Shown: positions 37,205 to 47,027, counted from the first letter of the stretch. The stretch is DNA of 64,000 nt from Shinella granuli (GCF_004341885.1 NZ_SLVX01000004.1:280718-344717), one strand, 5' to 3'. Notes: a model not told the origin generated them from the letters alone. Numbers and translations are program-made.

Positions 37205-38083
37205 TTATGCGGCGCGGCGCAGCACCGGCCGCGTCAGGCAGGTCGGCCCGCCCTCGCAGGCGATGCACAGCGCGTCGGCCTCGAAGGTCTCCACCGTGCA
37301 GCCGGCCGCTTCCATCGCCGCCCTGGTGGCCGGGAAGCCTTCGACCATGATGACCTCGTAGGGCCGGGTCGGCAGCACGTTGAGCGAAAGGCCGTTGCTG
37401 GCATGGAATTCGTCGGCCGGCGCCTCGATCAGGCGGATGCCGCGCTTCTTGAGCAACTGGTAGAAGGCGGCCGGCAGCAGCGGGGCGAAGACGAGGGCGA
37501 GGTCGTCCGCCAGCGGGCTCATCACGCTCATCAGGTGGAGGCAGGCTTCCTCGCCCTGCCAGAGCGGCAGGTCATAGGCGAGAACCGTGACGCCGTAGGG
37601 GGAAAGGATCTTCGTGATCTGGTCGATGCCATCCTGGTTGGTGCGCACGCCCCGGCCGATGACGAGCGTCTTGGCATCGAGCCAGATGCAGTCGCCGCCC
37701 TCCACGGTGCCTTCGCCCTCGATGCGGCCGAGGATCGGGATCTGGCGCTCGGCATAGGCCTTTTCATGCAGCGCCGTTTCGGCGACGCGCAGCGGCTTGC
37801 CCATGCGCAGGAGGATCGCGCCGTGATCGGACATCAGCGAGGGATCGTGGGTGAACATGGCGTCGGCAAGCCCGTCGCCCTCGTCCTCCAGCCAGATGAT
37901 CTCGGTGCCGGATTTTTCCACGAGCTCGGCGAAGGCCTTGTACTGGTGGACCGCGCGGGCGCCGTCGAAGGTCGGGCCATAGTGCCACTTGGCGGCATCG
38001 GCGTCCTTCAGGCTGGCGCCGGGGCGGCGCATCAGAACACGCATCAGGGGGGCCGACATTTCCTGCGAACCGTAGGCGGACAT
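37205..38083 (-). CDS. Guanidino-group-modifying enzyme, DDAH / arginine deiminase superfamily
   Basis: The 292-residue protein shows the superfamily's catalytic features: EGGDCIWL near residue 128 for substrate carboxylate binding, the His in EEACLHLMSVMSPL near 180, and the nucleophilic Cys in CEGGPTCLTRPV near the C terminus. The size matches dimethylarginine dimethylaminohydrolases rather than the ~400-residue arginine deiminases. It heads the aru operon, 211 bases from the divergent ABC transporter gene. Likely substrates are methylarginines or other N-substituted guanidines. Confidence 0.83.
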   Translation of the reverse strand: MSAYGSQEMSAPLMRVLMRRPGASLKDADAAKWHYGPTFDGARAVHQYKAFAELVEKSGTEIIWLEDEGDGLADAMFTHDPSLMSDHGAILLRMGKPLRVAETALHEKAYAERQIPILGRIEGEGTVEGGDCIWLDAKTLVIGRGVRTNQDGIDQITKILSPYGVTVLAYDLPLWQGEEACLHLMSVMSPLADDLALVFAPLLPAAFYQLLKKRGIRLIEAPADEFHASNGLSLNVLPTRPYEVIMVEGFPATRAAMEAAGCTVETFEADALCIACEGGPTCLTRPVLRRAA

Positions 38084-38294
38084 TCAATACTCCCGGGAAA
38101 AATCATCTTGGACGGGCGCTGCCAGAAAAGTCAGCGATGAGCCTATTATACGCTTGAATAATTTCTTAACAAGTGCCACGATGCTTTTCACAAGACGGAA
38201 CGACGGGCCGAAGATGCCCGCGGGAACGCTGAAAAACAGGGGAATTTGGCATGGGTCATGCATCGATTTTCCGTGCGCCGGAGACTGCTCCGCG

Positions 38295-39068
<774 letters not shown>

Positions 39069-39096
39069 GAAGCAAAAAACCAACAGAGGGAAGATC

Positions 39097-39879
39097 ATGA
39101 AGAGTGCCGTAAAGACAATCGCCCTTGCTGCCGCGATCGGCCTTGCCGCCATCTCGGGCGCCGCGGCCCAGCAGGTCCGTGTCGGTTTTGCCGCCGAGCC
39201 CTATCCGCCCTTCACCTCGCCGGATGCCTCTGGCAACTGGGAAGGCTGGGAAGTGGAGTTCATGAAGGCGATCTGCGCCGAGGCCAAGCTCGACTGCGTC
39301 GTCACGCCGGTCGCCTGGGACGGCATCATCCCGGCGCTGACCTCCAACAAGATCGACATGATCATCGGCTCCATGTCGATCACCGCGGAGCGCCAGCAGA
39401 CGATCGACTTCTCCGACAAGTACTACAACTCGCTTCCGGGCGTGATCGGTCCGAAGGACGTCACCTTCGACCCGACGCCGGAAGGGCTGGCCGGCAAGAC
39501 GCTCGGCGTGCAGGTGGCCACCATCCACCAGGTCTACGCCAACAAGTATTTCGCGCCTGCCGGCACGACGGTGAAGGAGTATCAGACGCAGGACGAGGCC
39601 AACAACGACCTCGCCGCCGGCCGCATCGATGCGGTGCAGGCCGACTCCGTCGCAATGCTGGAATTCCTCAAGTCCGAGCAGGGCGCTGCCTGCTGCGACA
39701 TGAAGGGCATGGTGAAGGATGATCCCGAGGTCCTCGGCCTCGGCGTCGGCGTCGGGCTGCGCAAGGGCGAGACGGAGCTGAAGGACAAGATCAACGCGGC
39801 CATCAAGGCGATCCGCGAGAACGGCACCTACGAGACCTTCTCGAAGCAGTATTTCGATTTCGACATCTACGGCGGTTGA
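39097..39879 (+). CDS. ABC transporter periplasmic substrate-binding protein (family 3)
   Basis: The 260-residue protein has a signal peptide ending AAA-QQ near residue 25. The mature part opens VRVGFAAEPYPPFTSPDASGNWEGWEVEF in segments typical of lysine/arginine/ornithine-binding proteins and has MIIGSMSITAERQQTIDFSDKYY at the hinge-side motif. Two adjacent Cys (ACCDM near residue 207) are an uncommon touch. Context suggests arginine, agmatine, methylarginine or an opine. Confidence 0.92.
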   Translation: MKSAVKTIALAAAIGLAAISGAAAQQVRVGFAAEPYPPFTSPDASGNWEGWEVEFMKAICAEAKLDCVVTPVAWDGIIPALTSNKIDMIIGSMSITAERQQTIDFSDKYYNSLPGVIGPKDVTFDPTPEGLAGKTLGVQVATIHQVYANKYFAPAGTTVKEYQTQDEANNDLAAGRIDAVQADSVAMLEFLKSEQGAACCDMKGMVKDDPEVLGLGVGVGLRKGETELKDKINAAIKAIRENGTYETFSKQYFDFDIYGG

Positions 39880-39894
39880 GTCTCCTACCGTGCC

Positions 39895-40010
39895 CCTCCT
39901 CACGAAGGGGAAGGGCGTAACGCGCTGCACCCTCGGCCGGAAAGGCCGGGGGAGGAGCAGGCAACCGGCTTTCTCCCCTTGTGGGGAGGGACCGGCAGGC
40001 AGAAGGGGTT
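39895..40010. repeat. Intergenic palindromic repeat within the transporter operon
   Basis: CTCCCC-TTGT-GGGGAG (39972-39987) sits next to CCGGCAGGC, matching on the opposite strand the GCCTGCCGG block beside the palindrome at 6515-6540. A second hairpin CCTCGGCCGG-AAA-GGCCGGGGG lies just before it. It separates the binding-protein gene from the permease genes and may stabilise the upstream mRNA. Confidence 0.5.
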
Positions 40011-40047
40011 TTCATCTGCGATTGCCCCGAAGGACTGAAGGAACCCC

Positions 40048-40779
40048 ATGGCCGACGCCGGATCGCTGATCAACTGGAGCCTGCTTGCCCTCGAACCGCC
40101 CGGCTGGGGCGGGGTGATGCTGGCGGGGCTCTGGCAATCCCTGCAGATTGCCGTCGGCGGCTACGGGCTCGGCCTCATCCTCGGCACCGGCGGCGCCATG
40201 GGCAAGCTCTATGGCGGCCCGGTCGCAAAGGACCTGCTCGAGGTCTATACGACGCTCGTGCGTGCCGTGCCGGAACTCGTTCTGATCCTCATCCTCTATT
40301 ATGCCGGCACGGACGTTTTGAACCAGCTTTCGGCGCTGGTCGGCTTCGGCCCGGTCGACATCAGCGGCCTTGCGGCCGGCATCTTCGTCATCGGCGTGGT
40401 GCAGGGCGCCTATTCCACCGAGGTGTTGCGCGGTGCCATCAAGGCGGTGCCGGCGGGGCAGATCGAGGCGGCGCGGGCCTACGGCATGTCGCCGGTGCAG
40501 ATCATGCGGCGCATCACGCTGCCGGCCATGCTGCCGCACGCCATTCCCGGTCTTTCCAATCTCTGGCTGATCGCCACCAAGGACACCGCGCTGCTCGCCG
40601 TCGTCGGCTTCAGCGAGCTGACGCTGGTGACGCGCCAGGCGGCGGGCAGCACCAAGGCCTATCTCTTGTTCTTCTGCGCGGCCGGCGTGCTCTACCTCAT
40701 GATCACGCTGGTCTCGAACGTGCTGATCGGCTTCATCGAGCGCCACTATCGGCGCGGCATGGTGGAGCCGGTGCGATGA
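40048..40779 (+). CDS. Amino-acid ABC transporter permease (HisQ/OccQ type)
   Basis: The 243-residue protein has about five membrane helices. The N-terminal helix AGLWQSLQIAVGGYGLGLILGTGGAMGKL and TLVRAVPELVLILILYY are HisQ-like. The EAA loop that contacts the ATPase is IEAARAYGMSPVQIMRRITLP near residue 150. It ends in an ATGA overlap with the second permease. Confidence 0.93.
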   Translation: MADAGSLINWSLLALEPPGWGGVMLAGLWQSLQIAVGGYGLGLILGTGGAMGKLYGGPVAKDLLEVYTTLVRAVPELVLILILYYAGTDVLNQLSALVGFGPVDISGLAAGIFVIGVVQGAYSTEVLRGAIKAVPAGQIEAARAYGMSPVQIMRRITLPAMLPHAIPGLSNLWLIATKDTALLAVVGFSELTLVTRQAAGSTKAYLLFFCAAGVLYLMITLVSNVLIGFIERHYRRGMVEPVR

Positions 40780-41594
40780 GCGATGAGACCGTCGCCGCCA
40801 TGGCGCTCACCGAACTGCCGACGAGAAAGAGCTTCTTCAAGCCGCACCGCATCGTGCTGATGGCCATCGCCGCCATCCTGGTCTTCTGCATCGTCTGGTT
40901 CATGCGCTGGGATTGGGTACCGAAATATTCCGGCCGCCTTGCCTATGGCGTCGGCGTCACGCTGCTCATGCTGTTCGTCACCTCGGTCCTCGGCTTCCTG
41001 CTGGCCGTCCCGATCGGCCTCGTGCAGGTGACCGGGCCGTGGCCGCTGAAACTCCTGGCGCGCAGCTTCTGCACCGTCATCCGCGGCACGCCGCTGCTGC
41101 TCCAGTTGTGGCTGCTCTATTACGGGCTGGGCTCGCTCTTCCCGCAGTTCCCGGAAATCCGCAATTCCTTCCTCTGGCCCTATCTGCGCGAGGCCTGGCC
41201 TTATGGGGTGGCGGCGCTGACCCTATCCTTTGCGGCCTATGAGGGCGAGGTGATGCGTGGCGCCTTTGCCGGCGTGCCGGCGGGGGAACTGGAAGCGGCG
41301 CGCGCCTATGGCATGAGCCGTTTCACGGCGTTCCGCCGCATCTGGCTGCCGCGCGCCGTGCACCGGGCGCTGCCGACGCTGAATGGCGAGACCGTGCTGC
41401 AACTGAAGGCGACGCCGCTCGTCGCCACGATCACCGTGATCGACGTCTATGCGGTCATCTCCAAGGTGCGGCAGGAAACCTACATCACCTATGAGCCGCT
41501 GCTGCTGCTCGCCCTCATCTATCTCTGCCTGACCGCCATCCTGGTGGTCGCGTTCCGCTATTTCGAACGCAGGATCCCGACGCGTGGTGCCTGA
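40776..41594 (+). CDS. Amino-acid ABC transporter permease (HisM/OccM type)
   Basis: The 272-residue permease has an N-terminal cytoplasmic segment, a first helix RIVLMAIAAILVFCIVWFM, then the conserved RGTPLLLQLWLLYYGL and EAA loop LEAARAYGMSRFTAFRRIWLP. It pairs with the preceding gene to make a heterodimeric membrane part. The stop is 13 bases before the hydrolase gene. Confidence 0.93.
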   Translation: MSDETVAAMALTELPTRKSFFKPHRIVLMAIAAILVFCIVWFMRWDWVPKYSGRLAYGVGVTLLMLFVTSVLGFLLAVPIGLVQVTGPWPLKLLARSFCTVIRGTPLLLQLWLLYYGLGSLFPQFPEIRNSFLWPYLREAWPYGVAALTLSFAAYEGEVMRGAFAGVPAGELEAARAYGMSRFTAFRRIWLPRAVHRALPTLNGETVLQLKATPLVATITVIDVYAVISKVRQETYITYEPLLLLALIYLCLTAILVVAFRYFERRIPTRGA

Positions 41595-41607
41595 AAAGGA
41601 CGATGAC

Positions 41608-42777
41608 ATGACGATCCATACGACCCTCCAGAATTCCATGCCGGAAATGGTGGCGATCCGCCGCGACCTGCACGAGCATCCGGAACTGGGCCTCGAAGAG
41701 GTGCGCACATCCGATGTCATCGCGCGCCATCTCGAAAGCTACGGCTACAAGGTCACGCGCGGCCTTGCGAAAACCGGCCTCGTCGCGACGCTCGTGAACG
41801 GTACCGGCCGCAGGTCGATCGGCATTCGTGCCGATATCGATGCACTGCCGATCCACGAGGAGACCGGCCTGGCCTATGCCAGCAAGACGCCCGGCAAGAT
41901 GCATGCCTGCGGCCATGACGGGCACACGGCCATGCTGCTCGGCGCGGCGAAGGCGATTGCCGAGCGGCGCAATTTCGACGGCACCGTGCACCTGATCTTC
42001 CAGCCGGCAGAGGAGAATTTCGGCGGTGCGAAGATCATGGTGGAGGAGGGGCTGTTCGACAAGTTCCCCTGCGATGCCGTCTTTGCCCTGCACAACGAGC
42101 CGGGCCTGCCCTTCGGCCAGTTCGCGCTGCGCGACGGCCCGATCATGGCCGCGGTCGACGAGGCGCGCATCACGGTGAACGGCGTCGGCGGCCATGGCGC
42201 GGAGCCGCAGGAGACGCTGGACCCGATCGTCTGCGGCGCCTCGATCGTCATGGCGCTGCAGACCATCGTCTCGCGCAACATCCACCCGCTCGATCCGACG
42301 GTGGTGACGGTCGGCTCGTTCCATGCGGGCTCGGCAAGCAACATCATTCCGAGCCGGGCCGAGATCGTCGTCGGTATCCGCTCCTTCGATCCCACCGTGC
42401 GCGACGAGCTGGAGCGCCGCATCCGCCTCATCGCCGAGCGCCAGGCCGAAAGCTATGGCATGAGCGCCACGGTGGATTACCAGCGCTTCTACGATGCGAC
42501 GGTCAATCACAAGGCCGAGACGGACCTCGTGCGGGACCTCGCCATCCGATTCGCCGGCGCCGACAAGGTGGTCGATCTGGCCAGGCCCTTCATGGGCAGC
42601 GAGGACTTCGCCTATATGCTGAAGGCGCGGCCGGGCACCTATTTCTTCCTCGGCGGCAAGGGCGGCGAAAACGACAAGTCGCTCCACCACCCCGGCTACA
42701 ACTTCAACGACGACCTCCTGCCTGTCGGCGCCGCGTTCTGGACGGAGCTGGTCGAACACTACCTGCGCGCCGGCTAG
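41608..42777 (+). CDS. M20-family amidohydrolase (N-acyl amino acid / hippurate hydrolase type)
   Basis: The 389-residue metallohydrolase has the M20D signature: RRDLHEHPELGLEE near residue 18, metal ligands in HACGHDGHTAMLLGAA near 100 and the catalytic Glu in FQPAEENFGGAKIM near 130. GGVGGHGAEPQETLDP near 190 belongs to the dimerisation lid. It follows the transporter genes closely and is likely in the operon. It would release a free amino acid from an acylated form, so the importer may bring in an N-acyl or conjugated arginine. Confidence 0.9.
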   Translation: MTIHTTLQNSMPEMVAIRRDLHEHPELGLEEVRTSDVIARHLESYGYKVTRGLAKTGLVATLVNGTGRRSIGIRADIDALPIHEETGLAYASKTPGKMHACGHDGHTAMLLGAAKAIAERRNFDGTVHLIFQPAEENFGGAKIMVEEGLFDKFPCDAVFALHNEPGLPFGQFALRDGPIMAAVDEARITVNGVGGHGAEPQETLDPIVCGASIVMALQTIVSRNIHPLDPTVVTVGSFHAGSASNIIPSRAEIVVGIRSFDPTVRDELERRIRLIAERQAESYGMSATVDYQRFYDATVNHKAETDLVRDLAIRFAGADKVVDLARPFMGSEDFAYMLKARPGTYFFLGGKGGENDKSLHHPGYNFNDDLLPVGAAFWTELVEHYLRAG

Positions 42778-42820
42778 GGCGGAGCGACGGCCTTCGACGC
42801 AATCCGGACACAATTCAAGC

Positions 42821-42851
42821 CGCGCCGAAAGCGATTTCGGCGCGTTTTTTT
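42821..42851 (+). terminator. Rho-independent terminator of the transporter operon
   Basis: CGCGCCGAAA and TTTCGGCGCG form a perfect 10-base-pair stem with loop GCGA, followed by seven T. Confidence 0.92.
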
Positions 42852-43379
42852 GCTCCTCACACATTCGTGAAACTCTTGAAATCGGCGGTGCGGCTTTCCA
42901 CGCCACAATTGTGAATGCCGCCGGTTCCCGCTGCATCCTTCGCGTGCGCCCTCATCCTTCCGCGGCGGGAGGGGTAATTATTGCCAATATGAATCAGTTG
43001 GTTGGCCCGTAAAGCTTTTTCTGAGAAAAACCGTCCAGATGGACGGTTTTGTCGATTTTTGCCTGTCCGGTTGTGTATCGAAAGAGCCGTTTTCATCGTT
43101 CAAAAAACGTTGACGGTTGTTTCCAATTCGAGACCCTTCCATCCCGCAAATTGAGGGACCATCTTTGTTTCAGGGAAGCGGCGAACCCGCTCCCGGAAGA
43201 CGGAAGGGAATGACGATGCCGGACCATGTTGAAGGAAAGAGACCTGCGGGCGCCGCCCTGTGGCGCCTCCCGGCGAGCCGCCGGATCGTCCCCGTCGCCA
43301 CCGATGGCAGGGGATGCCAGCAGCCACGGTGAACCCGATCCGCCAGTTTCACGATGGATATATGGAAAGGAACAAGACG
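42852..43379. other. Intergenic region with a second strong stem-loop
   Basis: At 43027-43050 AAAACCGTCC and GGACGGTTTT form a 10-base-pair stem around AGAT, with a nearby T-rich stretch (43055-43059). No gene that I can support ends there, so it may terminate a small RNA from 42860-43030. Open frames at 43117-43332 (+) and 43100-43327 (-) lack coding character. Confidence 0.45.
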
Positions 43380-43634
43380 ATGACCAAGACCTTGAGCACG
43401 ACCTTTGTGACCGCCCTCCTCGCCGCCTCCGTTTACGGCAGCACCGCGGCCCTTGCCGGTGGTGATGGCGACTACTATCGCGGCATCGACCGCGATCAGG
43501 CCCAGAGCGAGACCGTCGATCGCATCACCACGCAGAGCATCGGCAGCGACGATAAAGCGTCCACCCCGGTCGTGGTGGCCGTCGGCCCTGCCAGGGGCGA
43601 CTACTACAGCGGCCTCGACAGGGACAACCGCTGA
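43380..43634 (+). CDS. Small secreted protein with GDYYxGLDR motif (copy 1)
   Basis: The 84-residue protein has a signal peptide (MTKTLSTTFVTALLAASVYG, cleavage near ALA-GGDG). The mature 57 residues carry GDYYRGIDR near its start and GPARGDYYSGLDR at its end, so the same motif is used twice. The next gene is a diverged tandem copy. GGAAAGGA precedes the ATG. The role is unknown; the periplasm is the likely site. Confidence 0.75.
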   Translation: MTKTLSTTFVTALLAASVYGSTAALAGGDGDYYRGIDRDQAQSETVDRITTQSIGSDDKASTPVVVAVGPARGDYYSGLDRDNR

Positions 43635-43685
43635 CTGCCAGCGGCAACAAGACCGACTCCCAAGACTGACCACAGGAACGAAACG

Positions 43686-43946
43686 ATGAGCAAGTCCCTC
43701 AACACGACCTTCACCGCCACATTGCTCGTGGCCTCGCTGTTCGGCGCTTCGGCCGCCCTTGCCGCCGGCAGCTACTATGAAGGCACCTGGCCCAGCGCGA
43801 AGCAGGACCGGATGATCGAAAGCAAGCGCCAGGCGCGCATTGCAAACGGCTACGTCCATCCCCGGACGGAAACCACGACCCGCCGGGTCGGTCCGGCCAA
43901 TGGCGACTACTATCCGGGTCTCGATCGCTCGGCGATCACCGACTGA
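43686..43946 (+). CDS. Small secreted protein with GDYYxGLDR motif (copy 2)
   Basis: The 86-residue protein starts MSKSLNTTFTATLLVASLFG, nearly parallel to its neighbour's MTKTLSTTFVTALLAASVYG, and ends GPANGDYYPGLDR. The middle is different and rich in Arg and Thr. The two genes are 51 bases apart and a terminator follows this one, so they form a two-gene unit from a tandem duplication. No function is known. Confidence 0.75.
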   Translation: MSKSLNTTFTATLLVASLFGASAALAAGSYYEGTWPSAKQDRMIESKRQARIANGYVHPRTETTTRRVGPANGDYYPGLDRSAITD

Positions 43947-43974
43947 CGGGTAAGGCCCTCTCTATTCCGCCGTC

Positions 43975-44005
43975 AAAGCTCCCGGTTTTCCGCCGGGAGC
44001 TTTAT
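43975..44005 (+). terminator. Terminator after the tandem secreted-protein genes
   Basis: AAAGCTCCCGG and CCGGGAGCTTT form an 11-base-pair stem with a seven-base loop. Confidence 0.85.
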
Positions 44006-44168
44006 GCGTCCAGGAGAGCGGCGGCCGAAATGCCGCACGCGGGCGATTGTCGCGGTGCGGCAACGTGGGCGGGCCGGCAGAATTGACCTTTGCCTGTTCC
44101 GGACCACATTCTTTCGTGCGACCGCGGCCTGCTGAGGCCCGCGCCAGCCTTACGAAAGGACGTGGCCA

Positions 44169-45587
44169 ATGTTCGAATCGTTGGACGCAACGCTGCTCGC
44201 CCGATTCCAGTTCGCCTTCACGGTCTCGTTCCACATCGTCTTCCCCGCCTTCTCGATCGGCCTTGCGAGCTATCTCGCCGTGCTGGAAGGGCTGTGGCTC
44301 TGGACGAAGGACGAGGTCTATTTTTCGCTGTTCAACTTCTGGAAGACGATCTTCGCGCTCGCCTTCGGCATGGGCGTCGTCTCCGGCATCGTCATGTCCT
44401 ACCAGTTCGGCACGAACTGGAGCGTCTTCTCCGACAAGGCGGGACCGGTCATCGGCCCGCTGATGGGCTACGAGGTGCTGACGGCCTTCTTCCTGGAGGC
44501 CGGCTTCCTCGGCGTCATGCTGTTCGGCCTCAACCGTGTCGGCCCGAAACTGCATTTCTTCGCCACCCTCATGGTCGCCGTCGGCACGCTGATCTCGGCC
44601 ACCTGGATCCTTGCCGCCAATTCCTGGATGCAGACGCCGGCCGGCTTTACGATCAACGATGTCGGCCAGTTCGTGCCGGTCGACTGGTGGGCGGTGATCT
44701 TCAACCCGTCCTTCCCCTACCGCCTCGTGCACATGGTGCTGGCCGCCTACCTGACGACCGCCTTCGTCGTCGGCGCCGTCGGCGCCTATCATCTCCTGCG
44801 CGGCGATGCGCCCAAGCGCGCGAAGACGATGTTCTCCATGGCCATGTGGATGGCGGCCGTCGTCGCGCCGATCCAGATTCTTGCCGGCGACATGCACGGC
44901 CTCAACACGCTGGAGCACCAGCCGGCCAAGGTCATGGCGATGGAGGGGCACTACCAGAGCCATCCCGACGGCGCGCCGCTCATCCTCTTCGGCATTCCGA
45001 ATTCGGCCGAACAGCGCGTCGACTACGCCATCGAGATCCCGAAACTGTCGAGCCTCATCCTCAAGCATGACCTCGATGCCCCGCTCGCCGGGCTCGATAC
45101 GGTGCCGAAGGAACTGCACCCGCCGGTCGGCATCGTCTTCTGGTCCTTCCGCATCATGGTCGCCATCGGCTTTGCCATGCTGGGCATCGGGCTCTGGTCG
45201 CTGTGGTGTCGGTGGCGCGGGACGCTCGGCGAGAACCGCTGGCTGTACCGTGCCGCCGTGCTGATGGGGCCTGCCGGCTTCCTCGCCGTTCTGGCCGGCT
45301 GGGTGACGACGGAGGTCGGCCGTCAGCCCTATACGGTCTACGGCCATCTGCTCACCGCCAATTCCGTGGCGCCCATCGATGCGCCCGCCGTCGCCACCTC
45401 GCTGATCGCCTTCATCGTGGTCTATTTCCTCGTCTTCGGCGCCGGCACCTTCTACATCCTGCGCCTGATGGGCCGCCTGCCGCGCGATCCCATGCCGGAT
45501 CTGGCGGAAGGTCCCCTCCGTTCGGCCGGCATCACGCCTGCCGCCGCCATCGCCACCACGCCCGGGAGCCACCACCATGGCCATTGA
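44169..45587 (+). CDS. cydA: Cytochrome bd-type ubiquinol oxidase subunit I (cyanide-insensitive type)
   Basis: The 472-residue membrane protein has nine or so helices. Heme ligand His is in FTVSFHIVFPAFSIGL near residue 19, SYQFGTNWSVF near 80 and the quinol-site GRQPYTVYG near residue 385. The Q loop is short, as in CioA and other alphaproteobacterial bd oxidases. With CydB it reduces oxygen to water using ubiquinol at high affinity, without pumping protons. Its end overlaps cydB by 11 bases. Confidence 0.94.
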   Translation: MFESLDATLLARFQFAFTVSFHIVFPAFSIGLASYLAVLEGLWLWTKDEVYFSLFNFWKTIFALAFGMGVVSGIVMSYQFGTNWSVFSDKAGPVIGPLMGYEVLTAFFLEAGFLGVMLFGLNRVGPKLHFFATLMVAVGTLISATWILAANSWMQTPAGFTINDVGQFVPVDWWAVIFNPSFPYRLVHMVLAAYLTTAFVVGAVGAYHLLRGDAPKRAKTMFSMAMWMAAVVAPIQILAGDMHGLNTLEHQPAKVMAMEGHYQSHPDGAPLILFGIPNSAEQRVDYAIEIPKLSSLILKHDLDAPLAGLDTVPKELHPPVGIVFWSFRIMVAIGFAMLGIGLWSLWCRWRGTLGENRWLYRAAVLMGPAGFLAVLAGWVTTEVGRQPYTVYGHLLTANSVAPIDAPAVATSLIAFIVVYFLVFGAGTFYILRLMGRLPRDPMPDLAEGPLRSAGITPAAAIATTPGSHHHGH

Positions 45588-46581
45588 TCTTCCCTTCATC
45601 TGGGCAGCCATCATCGCCTTCGCGGTGCTTGCCTATGTCATCCTCGACGGCTTCGATCTCGGCGTCGGCATCCTCTTCCCCTTCTTCGAGGAGAAACACG
45701 ATCGCGACGTGATGATGAATTCCGTCGCGCCCGTCTGGGACGGCAACGAGACCTGGCTGGTGCTGGGCGGCGGCGGGCTGATGGCCGTCTTCCCGCTCGC
45801 CTATGCCACCATCCTGCCGGCACTCTACATGCCACTGCTCCTCATGGTGCTCGGCCTCATCTTCCGCGGCGTCGCCTTCGAATATCGCTGGCGCACCCGG
45901 CGCGGCGAGTTCCTCTGGGACATCGCCTTTTCCGGCGGCTCCATGGTCGCGGCCTTCACGCAAGGGGTGGCGCTCGGTGCCCTGGTGCAGGGCATTCCGG
46001 TGGAAGAGCGCGCCTATGCCGGCGGCTGGTGGGACTGGCTGACGCCCTTCTCCATTGCCACGGGGTTTGCGCTCCTCATCGGCTATGCCCTGCTCGGTGC
46101 CACCTGGCTGGTGATGAAGACGAGCGGCGATCTTGCCGAACGTGCCCGCGGCTACGCGCTGAAGGCCGGCATCGGCACGCTGGTCGCCATGGGCGTCTTC
46201 AGCCTGTGGACGCCCTTCCTGGAGCCGCTCTATTTCGACCGCTGGTTCGGCTGGCCGACGCTGCTCTTCAGCCTGCTGGTGCCGCTGCTGGTGCTCGGCT
46301 GCTTCTCGCTGCTGGTCCAGGGCCTGCGCACCCGGCATGATTCGCGGCCCTTCATCGCCGCGCTCGGCCTCTTCGTGCTCGGCTTCGCCGGCATCGGCAT
46401 CAGCTTCTACCCCTATATCGTGCCGGCCTCGCTGACGATCTGGCAGGCGGCCGCGCCGGAAGAGAGCCTTGCTTTCCTGCTGGTCGGCGCGCTGGTGCTC
46501 ATTCCCATGATCCTCGGCTACACGGCCTATGCCTATTGGGTCTTCCGCGGCAAGGTCGATCCGCAGGAGGGCTATCACTGA
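45577..46581 (+). CDS. cydB: Cytochrome bd-type ubiquinol oxidase subunit II
   Basis: The 334-residue membrane protein starts with the family signature VLAYVILDGFDLGVGILFP and contains SVAPVWDGNETWLVLGGGGLMAVFPLAYA near residue 50. About eight helices are visible. It shares an 11-base overlap with cydA and a one-base overlap with the tiny DUF2474 gene, so all three are translated together. Confidence 0.95.
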   Translation: MAIDLPFIWAAIIAFAVLAYVILDGFDLGVGILFPFFEEKHDRDVMMNSVAPVWDGNETWLVLGGGGLMAVFPLAYATILPALYMPLLLMVLGLIFRGVAFEYRWRTRRGEFLWDIAFSGGSMVAAFTQGVALGALVQGIPVEERAYAGGWWDWLTPFSIATGFALLIGYALLGATWLVMKTSGDLAERARGYALKAGIGTLVAMGVFSLWTPFLEPLYFDRWFGWPTLLFSLLVPLLVLGCFSLLVQGLRTRHDSRPFIAALGLFVLGFAGIGISFYPYIVPASLTIWQAAAPEESLAFLLVGALVLIPMILGYTAYAYWVFRGKVDPQEGYH

Positions 46582-46694
46582 TGACGGAGGGTTCGACCGG
46601 CCGCAGGCTGCTCTGGTTCGTCGGTCTCTGGGCGGGCGGCGTGCTGGCGGTGACGATCGTCGGCTTCGCCATCAAGCTCGCCATCGGCACCTAG
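46581..46694 (+). CDS. DUF2474/CydX-like small subunit of the bd oxidase
   Basis: This 37-residue protein (MTEGSTGRRLLWFVGLWAGG, then a helix ending FAIKLAIGT) has one membrane segment preceded by two Arg. Its ATG overlaps the cydB stop by one base. Tiny single-helix proteins after cydAB act as stabilising subunits (CydX, CydZ, DUF2474). It is shorter than usual gene-finder cutoffs. Confidence 0.8.
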   Translation: MTEGSTGRRLLWFVGLWAGGVLAVTIVGFAIKLAIGT

Positions 46695-46799
46695 AGCAAT
46701 TCCAGCAAAAGTGCGAAGCGGTTTTGCGTCCGGAATAGCGTTAAAACAAAAAGCTGGAGCACTTTCGCGATTCGAAGAAAAGCGAAACTGCTCCAGCCG
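46693..46799. repeat. Dispersed intergenic repeat, copy 2, with long hairpin
   Basis: GCAATTCCAG and CGGTTTTGCGTCC match copy 1 at 2595-2640. Downstream, GCTGGAGCACTTTCGC (46753-46768) pairs with GCGAAACTGCTCCAGC (46782-46797) with one mismatch. The repeat begins at the stop of the DUF2474 gene. The rest of 46800-47027 shows nothing further. Confidence 0.6.
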
Positions 46800-47027
46800 G
46801 ATGCTGGAAACAAGGGGCTCACGTAACGTAAAAGCATCCAGCCTCGCGCCAGCTTGCTTGCCTAGGTTCCGCCTCGGCCAGCATGCAGGCCCGCAAGCAG
46901 AAGACAGGACCGCACCCTCCTTCCGCTTAACCCCCGGGCCTGCATGTGGCCTTGCGTCTCAGGAGACGTTCGCGGCTTTCCCCCAAAACATTCCTCTGCT
47001 ATCGGGGTCCCGACAAGGGAGACCGCA

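Noticed and set aside
43117..43332. 71-codon plus frame before the tandem secreted genes
   Set aside because: No ribosome binding site and no protein-like composition; more likely leader sequence.
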